Shown: in pieces, positions 14,878 through 21,607 of the stretch | Layout: every line of letters begins with the position of its first letter | Numbering within the stretch: the first letter of the stretch is position 1 | NCBI GenBank assembly: GCA_002311645.1 | Contig: DBYW01000054.1 | Coordinates: forward strand, 1-52,270 | Direction: 5' to 3' | Length of the DNA: 52,270 bases | Origin: Bacteroidales bacterium UBA1176 | Lineage (GTDB): Bacteria; Bacteroidota; Bacteroidia; Bacteroidales; WCHB1-69 | Position numbers and translations under genes: made by a program | Notes under the pieces: model-generated | The model's input: the letters and a program-made list of their open reading frames with translations, nothing else | The model's database searches: none | What the model was told of the DNA's origin: nothing

Positions 14878-16071
14878 CTATTCCACCACCATCTTTACAG
14901 TCGTCACGTTATTTTCCTGCTTCACGCGGACCATATAGCAGCCGGGGGCAAGGGAACTGACATCAAGAAGAGCCGTGGGACCGTCGACGCGGCAAGTGAG
15001 CACGAGACGGCCCGATAGGTCGTGGATGCGGACCTCGGCTTCGCCATCCTGCAAGCCGTCCAACACGATGCGGCCCGAGGCTGGGTTGGGATACAACGAG
15101 ACTCTCTGGGATTCTGTGGCTTGCACGCCCGCAGTAATGTCGTTGTACTCGTAAACGTAGTCGCAAACATACTGCAGCACGTGGTCCACATCCAGGCTGT
15201 ACCAAGCCTCGCGCACACAGGCGTCCACGTTGTCGTACATCCGCGGACGGTCCAGTTCCGGATTCCACGGGATTAACGTGCTGCTGAGCGGCTTGCCGTA
15301 GTCGTAGGTGTAGAGGCTCCGCTCCACCTCGTTGTTCGTCCCGTCGTAATGGTGATACTCCGTGCAGTTGCCGCTGTTGTCATACAAATAAGTGAACTTG
15401 CCGTTGTACTGCCAGTAGGTGCCGTCGTCGCTCACGCTGTCCAACACCAGCACCTTGCGGCCGTCAACATAGCTCGTCACGATCTTCTCTGACGGGAGCA
15501 GTGTGCCCGTGTCGAAGTCGTAGCTGTACCACAACTCCTCCACGCAGTCGTTGCCCACATATTGGTATTCAATCTTCTGATACAGCATTCCGGCAAAATC
15601 CAAGGTGGTAAGCACCAACTGGTTCTGTGCATTGTAAGTGTAGTTGTATATGCCGCCAAGCACCCAACTGCCGTCGAAATTGTTGTAGTTGCTTCTCGAC
15701 GTGATCAGTCCCGCGGCATTGTAGGTGTAGTCGATGTAATAGACATTCTGCCACACCCCGCCGAGCTTTTGCCAACCCGACAGGCGCACCAGATTCCCGG
15801 CGGCGTCATAATTCATGGAGTCGATGACTTGATACTCGCCATAGATGGAGTCCGTCATTGCCAAAAGACGATGGTCTCCGTCATAGGCGAAGGTGCAGAT
15901 CTGGTAATAATCATCTGTGTGGAAACCGGTCATTTTCCACTGATAATCGTTTCTGAGGCCCTGAGACGACGTCGTTTCCCGAGGTGAAAATGGCGAGACG
16001 AAGTGACCTTCAGGCTGCGCCCACGCACATAATGACATCAGGGATGCGGCAAAGAGTATGATTTTTTTCAT
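14878..16071 (-). CDS. Secreted YD-repeat-like protein with T9SS sorting domain
   Basis: The start at MKKIILFAASLMSLCAWAQ (ATG at 16071) gives a Sec signal peptide and a 397-residue product; a longer frame upstream has no signal sequence. The body holds repeated YD-type units such as FAYDGDHRLLAMTD, MNYDAAGNLVRLSGW, YTYNAAGLITSRSNY, YTYNAQNQLVLTTLD and FTYLYDNSGNCTEY, which form beta-rich surface proteins. The C-terminus (about 325-397) is a type A T9SS sorting domain: VSLYPNPASGRIVLDG, then VRIHDLSGRLVL and LAPGCYMVRVKQ. It should be exported and attached to the cell surface or released. No enzymatic domain is seen. Confidence 0.85.
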   Translation of the reverse strand: MKKIILFAASLMSLCAWAQPEGHFVSPFSPRETTSSQGLRNDYQWKMTGFHTDDYYQICTFAYDGDHRLLAMTDSIYGEYQVIDSMNYDAAGNLVRLSGWQKLGGVWQNVYYIDYTYNAAGLITSRSNYNNFDGSWVLGGIYNYTYNAQNQLVLTTLDFAGMLYQKIEYQYVGNDCVEELWYSYDFDTGTLLPSEKIVTSYVDGRKVLVLDSVSDDGTYWQYNGKFTYLYDNSGNCTEYHHYDGTNNEVERSLYTYDYGKPLSSTLIPWNPELDRPRMYDNVDACVREAWYSLDVDHVLQYVCDYVYEYNDITAGVQATESQRVSLYPNPASGRIVLDGLQDGEAEVRIHDLSGRLVLTCRVDGPTALLDVSSLAPGCYMVRVKQENNVTTVKMVVE

Positions 16072-16094
16072 ATTGCAACAGTTTTTTGGAGGTG

Positions 16095-16102
16095 CAAAGT
16101 TA
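16095..16102 (-). promoter_or_regulatory. -7 box TAACTTTG for the YD-repeat protein
   Basis: TAACTTTG on the minus strand fits TAnnTTTG and lies 23 bases upstream of the ATG at 16071. It supports the choice of the shorter reading frame with a signal peptide. Confidence 0.5.
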
Positions 16103-16219
16103 CAAATATTTCTTGAAAAAATGGCAAACTGCCAAAACTCGAGCCGGTGGCAACGGGGAGGGATCTCTTCCGTGCCCTGCATCCCGCATTGTCCAGAAAA
16201 TAGTCTCGCTTTTTTTTTG

Positions 16220-16227
16220 TATTTTTG
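16220..16227 (+). promoter_or_regulatory. -7 box TATTTTTG for lpxD
   Basis: TATTTTTG fits TAnnTTTG and lies 20 bases before the lpxD ATG at 16248. It supports that start over the upstream in-frame ATG at 16086. Confidence 0.55.
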
Positions 16228-16247
16228 CACCCCCAAAGAAAAGAAAT

Positions 16248-17261
16248 ATGAAGTACCTCGTTCGTCAAATTGCAGAGCTGCTTTCTGCTGAAGTGATCGG
16301 CGATGCGGATGCCGCCATCACCACCATCTGCAAGATTGAGGAGGGCGTGCCTGGCGGTCTGACCTTCCTTTCCAATCCGAAATATACCCACTACATCTAT
16401 ACCACGCGCGCGACGGCTGCAATCGTGAACAAGAGCTTTACGCCTGAACAAGAGGTTCCCTGTACACTCATCAAGGTCGAGAACTCCTACCTGGCGTTCG
16501 CCAAGCTGCTCAACTTTTACCAGGAGAACCTTCCCCGCAAAGTAGGGGTCTCCGACAAGGCTTGCATCGCCCCCACGGCCAGCATCGGCGAGAATGTCTA
16601 CATCGGCGAGTTCGTCAGCATCGGCGAGAACGCTGTCATCGGCAACGGTGCCTCTATCTATCCCCAGACTGTCATCGGTGACAATGTGAGGGTGGGGGAC
16701 CGTACCACGCTCTACGCGGGCGTTAAGGTGTACGCGGATTGCGTTGTGGGCGATGACTGCATCCTGCACGCAGGGGCTGTCATCGGCGCTGACGGCTTTG
16801 GTTTCGCCCCGCAAGACGGGCAGTACCTGAAGATCCCCCAGATAGGCAATGTCGTCATTGGCAACAATGTCGAGGTGGGCGCCAACACCTGCATCGACCG
16901 CGCCACGATGGGTTCTACCAAAATTGAAGATAACGTCAAGATCGACAATCTCGTGCAAATCGCGCACAATGTCACGGTGGGCGAGGGTACTGGCATGGCA
17001 GCCCAGGTGGGCGTGGCAGGCTCCGCCAAGATCGGACGCCACTGCATCTTCGCTGGACAGGCGGGCGTGGCAGGCCATATCACCATCGACGACGGCACGG
17101 TGGTCGGTGCCCAGGCCGGCGTCTCCCACTCCCTCAAGCGCGGCATGTACCTCGGCAATCCGGCCATCCCGCTCGGTGAGGAAAAAAGACTCATCGTCTA
17201 TCGACGCAAGCTCCCCGATCTCTACAACGACGTTCGCAATCTTAAAAAAGACGCAGAATGA
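16248..17261 (+). CDS. lpxD: UDP-3-O-acylglucosamine N-acyltransferase
   Basis: LpxD adds the second acyl chain to UDP-3-O-acyl-glucosamine in lipid A synthesis. The 337-residue product starts at MKYLVRQIAELL, with an N-terminal uridine-binding domain (about 1-100, GLTFLSNPKYTHYI). A left-handed beta-helix of hexapeptide repeats follows, for example IGENVYIGEFVSIGENAVIG and IGNNVEVGANTCIDRATM. The catalytic histidine is in VQIAHNVTVG, and GADGFGFAPQDGQYLKIPQ is conserved. Length is typical. The lpxC gene follows 44 bases downstream, the usual Bacteroidota arrangement. Confidence 0.96.
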   Translation: MKYLVRQIAELLSAEVIGDADAAITTICKIEEGVPGGLTFLSNPKYTHYIYTTRATAAIVNKSFTPEQEVPCTLIKVENSYLAFAKLLNFYQENLPRKVGVSDKACIAPTASIGENVYIGEFVSIGENAVIGNGASIYPQTVIGDNVRVGDRTTLYAGVKVYADCVVGDDCILHAGAVIGADGFGFAPQDGQYLKIPQIGNVVIGNNVEVGANTCIDRATMGSTKIEDNVKIDNLVQIAHNVTVGEGTGMAAQVGVAGSAKIGRHCIFAGQAGVAGHITIDDGTVVGAQAGVSHSLKRGMYLGNPAIPLGEEKRLIVYRRKLPDLYNDVRNLKKDAE

Positions 17262-17305
17262 CGACTGCGCAATTTTTCGTTTTCATTTAAAAGTGTTTAC
17301 AGGAA

Positions 17306-18232
17306 ATGCAATATCAAACCACTATAGCATCCCCTATTTCCGTGTCGGGTCGCGGCCTGCACACGGGTCAACAGGTCACTGTTACTTTTGAACCCGCTCC
17401 CGCCGACTTTGGCGTGCAGTTCGTCCGCACCGACCTGCCGGGCAACCCGTCGGTCAAGGCCGTCCCGCAAAACGTTTTCGACACCTCCCGGGGTACTTCC
17501 ATCCAGGACGGCCCCGCCCAAGTGCATACCATAGAACACCTTATGGCTGCCCTCGCAGGTCTTGGCATCGACAACGTGCGCGTGCTCACCCAGGGCCCGG
17601 AAACCCCCATCCTCGACGGCAGCTCCCGTATCTATGTGGAAATGCTGCGCGATGTGGGCATCCAAACCCTCGACACCCCCCGCAAATATGGCACTGTCAA
17701 AAAGGAAATCACTTTCACCATCCCGGAAAAGAATATTGAGTTGACGATCCGCCCCTCCGACCATTTCAAGATGACCGTTAATGTGGACTACGGCACCAAA
17801 GTGCTCTCCGAACAGCAGGCCGTGCTTAACAATGTGGATGACTTCTACCCGGAAGTGTACAACTGCCGGACCTTTGTGTTTCTGGATGAACTGCAGTTCC
17901 TCATCCAGAACAACCTGGTGCGCGGTGGCGACCTTGACAATGCTATCGTTTTTGTCGACAAGGTGCCCGAAAAGAATGTCCTGAAGCAACTGGCAGCCTT
18001 TTTCCATAAAACCAATATCAAGGTTACACCGGATCATGTGCTCAACAATATCACGTTGCGGCATTCCAACGAACCGGCGCGCCATAAGCTCCTCGACCTG
18101 CTTGGAGACCTCTATTTGTTGGGCATTCCGTTGCGCGCCGAAATTATAGCCAACCGCCCTGGACACTTCGCCAACACATCGTTTGCCAATAAAATTTATA
18201 ATAGTGAGGATTTTTTTGTAACTTTTGAATAA
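17306..18232 (+). CDS. lpxC: UDP-3-O-acyl-N-acetylglucosamine deacetylase, without FabZ domain
   Basis: LpxC is the committed, zinc-dependent deacetylation step of lipid A synthesis. The 308-residue protein has ISVSGRGLHTGQQVTVTF at the N-terminus, the zinc motif QVHTIEHLMAALAGLGIDN, ETPILDGSSR, VYNCRTFVFLDELQFL, and the second zinc/catalytic block NEPARHKLLDLLGDLYLLG. Length equals a stand-alone LpxC. In many Bacteroidota LpxC is fused to FabZ (about 460 residues). Here the chain stops after RPGHFANTSFANKIY with the short tail NSEDFFVTFE, followed by a strong terminator. The LpxC domain looks intact, so it should be active. Confidence 0.95.
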   Translation: MQYQTTIASPISVSGRGLHTGQQVTVTFEPAPADFGVQFVRTDLPGNPSVKAVPQNVFDTSRGTSIQDGPAQVHTIEHLMAALAGLGIDNVRVLTQGPETPILDGSSRIYVEMLRDVGIQTLDTPRKYGTVKKEITFTIPEKNIELTIRPSDHFKMTVNVDYGTKVLSEQQAVLNNVDDFYPEVYNCRTFVFLDELQFLIQNNLVRGGDLDNAIVFVDKVPEKNVLKQLAAFFHKTNIKVTPDHVLNNITLRHSNEPARHKLLDLLGDLYLLGIPLRAEIIANRPGHFANTSFANKIYNSEDFFVTFE

Positions 18233-18310
18233 ATCCTCCGTATAGCATAAGTGATTTTAGAAATACTATTTCAATAGTTTTCAATTATCTTACATAGGTT
18301 AATGGTTTGA

Positions 18311-18345
18311 AACAGCGGAAAGAGGTTTCCGCTGTTTTTTTTCTT
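18311..18345 (+). terminator. Intrinsic terminator after lpxC
   Basis: A perfect 11-bp stem (AACAGCGGAAA / TTTCCGCTGTT) with a GAGG loop is followed by a run of T. It ends the lpxD-lpxC transcript. Confidence 0.9.
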
Positions 18346-18371
18346 TAAGCCGAGAATCCAAAATAAATGTG

Positions 18372-18379
18372 TAAATTTG
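18372..18379 (+). promoter_or_regulatory. -7 box TAAATTTG
   Basis: TAAATTTG fits TAnnTTTG and lies 29 bases upstream of the ATG at 18409. It probably drives the hypothetical gene and dapA. Confidence 0.5.
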
Positions 18380-18408
18380 CGGCCTTTATTGTATAATGTG
18401 CCAATAAT

Positions 18409-18945
18409 ATGTTTTCATTTATAAAGAAATATTTCCGAAAAAAATATCTTGCTGAACATAAGCCAGATAGAAGTCCTTCCATCGTTGCTCTTCCGCGTGC
18501 AAAGTTTATTGGGTTGCTGTGCGAAATTACCGATGAAGACTCCTATAAAGATATTTTCTACATCTTCACGAAGTTGCAGGAGAGTGGTCGCCAAGTGCGC
18601 TTGATCGGCTTCGTTGATGATAAAGAGGTCCCCTTCTATTGCTTGCCGCAGCTCACGGCTGAGTATTTTTGCCTGAAACACCTCAATTGGTACGGCATCC
18701 CCGTGGTGGAACAAATCAACGATTTCTTGAAGCAAGAATGCGATATGTTGATCGATTTCAACTACCGCTTCCATCCCGCCGTGCAGTCCGTGCTCTCTAT
18801 GTCCCATGCCAAGTTTATCGTAGGTCGTCTCACGGAGTGCCAATCCTCCTACGACTTGTTTATCGATGCCGCCGAAATCTCTAACCTCAAGTATCTGGAA
18901 GCAGTCAGCACTTATACGCAAAAACTCACTGGAAATGAAAGATAA
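18409..18945 (+). CDS. Conserved hypothetical protein upstream of dapA (DUF6913-like)
   Basis: A 178-residue cytoplasmic protein with a basic N-terminus (MFSFIKKYFRKKYL) and alternating strands and helices. Visible blocks are FIGLLCEITDEDSYKD, QVRLIGFVDDKEVPFYCLPQ, CDMLIDFNYRFHPAVQSVLS and AKFIVGRLTECQSSYDLFI. I believe similar proteins precede dapA in other Bacteroidota (DUF6913), but the family name is from memory. It overlaps dapA by 11 bases, so the two are coupled. There is no signal peptide, membrane helix or catalytic motif that I recognise. Function is unknown. Confidence 0.75.
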   Translation: MFSFIKKYFRKKYLAEHKPDRSPSIVALPRAKFIGLLCEITDEDSYKDIFYIFTKLQESGRQVRLIGFVDDKEVPFYCLPQLTAEYFCLKHLNWYGIPVVEQINDFLKQECDMLIDFNYRFHPAVQSVLSMSHAKFIVGRLTECQSSYDLFIDAAEISNLKYLEAVSTYTQKLTGNER

Positions 18946-19819
18946 CCTATCGAAAATGAAAGGCTTGGGTGTGGCCATCATCACGCCTTTCCTGCCCGAC
19001 GGCAGCATAGACTTTCCCGCGTTGGAACGCCTTGTGGACGACCTGGTTCAAAAACGGGTGGACTATCTGGTGGCCTTGGGTACCACCAGTGAGTCGCCGA
19101 CCCTCTCGCCTGATGAGAAACGACAGGTGGTGCAATGTGTGGCATCCGTCAACGACGGACGATTGCCCCTTGTCATGGGGGTGGGCGGTCCCAACACTAT
19201 CGGCGTGGCTCGCGACATGGAGGCTGCCGAGGCCCTGCCCATAGATGCTTTCCTTTCGGTGGCTCCCTACTACAACAAGCCCAGCCAGGAAGGCCTGTTC
19301 GAACATTTCAAGTTCCTTTCCGAACACGCGCCGCATCCTATTATCCTCTACAATGTGCCTGGAAGAACGTCTTGTAATGTAGATGCCGCCACTACCATGC
19401 GCATCGCCCAAGAATGCGACAATGTCATCGGTATCAAGGAGGCCTCAGGCAAGATGAAACAGATCATGAACCTGCTCAACCACAAGCCTGATAATTTTTT
19501 GGTCATCTCTGGCGATGACATGATTACCTTGCCGCTCATGGCTGTCGGCATGGATGGCCTCATCTCCGTGGTTGCTAATGCTTTCCCAGCAGAGATGGCG
19601 AATATGGTGCACCTTGCGATGAATGACCAGTTTATCAAGGCACGCCTCTATCATGATCGCCTCTTTAATCTCATGCAAGCTTGTTTCCAGGAGGGTAATC
19701 CATCCGGCATCAAGGCTGTGCTCAGTGTGCAAGGCAAAATTCATAACCGCCTCCGTCTTCCCAATGTGCCAGTTACCAGCGCTCTCTATGAGAAAATAGA
19801 GGAACTGGTTAAACTTTGA
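18935..19819 (+). CDS. dapA: 4-hydroxy-tetrahydrodipicolinate synthase
   Basis: DapA condenses pyruvate with aspartate semialdehyde in lysine and diaminopimelate synthesis. The 294-residue (beta/alpha)8 protein shows GLGVAIITPFLPDGSIDF, VALGTTSESPTLS, VMGVGGPNT, APYYNKPSQEGLFEHF, the catalytic tyrosine in IILYNVPGRTSCNV, and the Schiff-base lysine in VIGIKEASGKM; VISGDDMITLPLMAVG follows. The start at MKDNLSKMKG (18935) overlaps the upstream gene. MKGLGVAI at 18956 is an alternative with no overlap. Length is typical. Confidence 0.95.
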   Translation: MKDNLSKMKGLGVAIITPFLPDGSIDFPALERLVDDLVQKRVDYLVALGTTSESPTLSPDEKRQVVQCVASVNDGRLPLVMGVGGPNTIGVARDMEAAEALPIDAFLSVAPYYNKPSQEGLFEHFKFLSEHAPHPIILYNVPGRTSCNVDAATTMRIAQECDNVIGIKEASGKMKQIMNLLNHKPDNFLVISGDDMITLPLMAVGMDGLISVVANAFPAEMANMVHLAMNDQFIKARLYHDRLFNLMQACFQEGNPSGIKAVLSVQGKIHNRLRLPNVPVTSALYEKIEELVKL

Positions 19820-19849
19820 TATTTACATAGAACCTGATTCTTTTATTTT

Positions 19850-21541
19850 ATGGTGAAAAAAACAATATTTGTGATTCCGTTGTTGTGTCTCTTTGCAGTT
19901 TTTGCCGTGGCACAAAACGCGCAATCACCCACATTCGATCGTGATGCCCTGCAAACATACGTGCAGACGACCATGACACGCAAGGCGCTGCGTGACATTG
20001 CCCCGAACTTTTCAGTGGACAAGGTGACGCCCAACGCCGACGGGACACTCAATGTACGCATTTGTGTGGCACGGCGAGAGTACGATGCCTTCGAACAACT
20101 CGGCATCCCATACGTGATCTTGACGCCTGAAAAGGCCGTCACGGCCATGGCCAACTCCTACCAGCAGTTCTCCAATGGCTGGAATAAATATCCTACGTAC
20201 GGCGCGTACCAAGAGACGATGGCTGTCTTCCAGTCGGAGTTTCCAAACTTGTGCGACATCGATACCATCTTGGCCCAAACTCCTGGTGGACATACTCTTT
20301 TTGTGGCACATATCAGCAATGACCTGCATGATCGTGGCGAAAAGCCTGCCTTTTTCTATACAGCAACTATGCACGGTGATGAGCCGGTGGGCTATTATCT
20401 CATGCTGCGACTGATTCATTACCTGCTTCATAACTATGCCACGGATGCCATGGTTCGCCAACTGGTGGACAACGTGGATATCTGGATTTGCCCGTTGGAG
20501 AACCCGGATGGCACTTATTATGATAGTGACAACCAATTAGGCAGTTGGAATTCAACACGTTACAATTACGATGGCGACGATTTGAACCGTTCTTATCCCA
20601 TTATTGGACAGTCTGTGGCCAAGAACTATCCGCCGGAAGTGCAGGCCATGATGGATTTTGGCGCGGCTCATCCTTTTGTGATGTCTGCCAATTTCCATGG
20701 CGGTGCGGAGGTGGTCAACTATCCCTGGGATACATGGGAGACCCTTCAGCGCGCCATCGCCGACCAGGCGTGGTGGGACTATGTGGGACGCTGCTATGCC
20801 GACACTTGCCATAAGACATCGTCGAATTATATGACCGATTGCAACAACGGTGTCACGGAGGGCGGCGACTGGTATGTTATCACAGGATCCCGTCAAGACT
20901 ATTTCAACTATTACCTTGGTTGTCGCGAGATGACGATTGAGGTGAGCTCCAATAAAGTGGTCAACTCCAACAATCTGCCGAACTATTGGAATCGTAATCG
21001 TCAGTCTTTATTGAACTATATGGCCGAATCTCTCAATGGTTTCAAAGGTTTGGTGACGGATTCTGTCACGGGGCAGCCTGTCGAGGCTCGCGTCTTCGTT
21101 GAAAACCACGACATGGACAACACGCATACGTTTTCCCGTATGCCACTCGGCGACTATCACCGTCCCATCAAGGGCGGCACGTGGCAGGTGACCTTCTCCG
21201 CGGAGGGTTATCACTCCAAGACACTCACCATGAATGTCCTTGACGGGCAGACCTTGGTACAGGATGTGCAGTTAGTGCCCGATTATGTCGGCGTGGAGGA
21301 ACACGACGCCATGCAGGTGCGCGTCTTCCCCAATCCTGCCTTGAACGAGGTGCGTGTGGAAAGCATGGGAGAGGATATCGAGTTTGTGGAAACCTACGAT
21401 CTTTCTGGCAGGCAGATGGCCCGTCAAGCTGTTGGCGGCACATCAGCCCTGCTCGACATTTCGAATTATGCTCTGGGTGTGTACAATATCAGCATCACCT
21501 TCCCCAACGGGACGGTGACGAAAAGAATTGTCAAAAAATAA
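19850..21541 (+). CDS. Secreted M14 zinc carboxypeptidase with T9SS sorting domain
   Basis: The signal peptide (MVKKTIFVIPLLCLFAVFAVA) is followed by an M14 peptidase domain (about residues 100-390). Zinc ligands are in TATMHGDEPVGYY (H, E) and MSANFHGGAEVVNYPW (H). Substrate-binding NPDGTYY and DLNRSYP and the catalytic glutamate in REMTIEVSSNK complete the site. A carboxypeptidase regulatory-like beta domain comes next (FKGLVTDSVTGQPVEARVFV), then a T9SS type A sorting domain with RVFPNPALNEVRVES and YDLSGRQMAR. It should act outside the cell on peptides. It lies 30 bases after dapA but is probably functionally unrelated. Confidence 0.93.
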   Translation: MVKKTIFVIPLLCLFAVFAVAQNAQSPTFDRDALQTYVQTTMTRKALRDIAPNFSVDKVTPNADGTLNVRICVARREYDAFEQLGIPYVILTPEKAVTAMANSYQQFSNGWNKYPTYGAYQETMAVFQSEFPNLCDIDTILAQTPGGHTLFVAHISNDLHDRGEKPAFFYTATMHGDEPVGYYLMLRLIHYLLHNYATDAMVRQLVDNVDIWICPLENPDGTYYDSDNQLGSWNSTRYNYDGDDLNRSYPIIGQSVAKNYPPEVQAMMDFGAAHPFVMSANFHGGAEVVNYPWDTWETLQRAIADQAWWDYVGRCYADTCHKTSSNYMTDCNNGVTEGGDWYVITGSRQDYFNYYLGCREMTIEVSSNKVVNSNNLPNYWNRNRQSLLNYMAESLNGFKGLVTDSVTGQPVEARVFVENHDMDNTHTFSRMPLGDYHRPIKGGTWQVTFSAEGYHSKTLTMNVLDGQTLVQDVQLVPDYVGVEEHDAMQVRVFPNPALNEVRVESMGEDIEFVETYDLSGRQMARQAVGGTSALLDISNYALGVYNISITFPNGTVTKRIVKK

Positions 21542-21556
21542 TTCTCCATATACAAT

Positions 21557-21584
21557 TGAAGAGACGTGATATCACGCCTCTTCA
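21557..21584. terminator. Palindrome between convergent genes (AGAGACG family)
   Basis: The 28-bp near-perfect palindrome (half site TGAAGAGACGTGAT, one mismatched pair) sits between the convergent carboxypeptidase and GH92 genes. It should act as a two-way terminator. It shares the AGAGACG core and length with the palindromes at 2053-2080 and 2532-2559. Confidence 0.7.
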
Positions 21585-21607
21585 AAAATGGAATTGCAAA
21601 TATTCCG

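Noticed and set aside
14101..15018. A 305-residue plus-strand ORF opposite DUF5131 and the YD-repeat gene
   Set aside because: It lies antisense across two well-supported genes and has no recognisable domain or promoter; GC-rich codon bias of the real genes opens this frame.
16068..17129. A 353-residue minus-strand ORF opposite lpxD
   Set aside because: It is the mirror of the hexapeptide repeats of lpxD (runs of D, V, A and H), not a separate gene.
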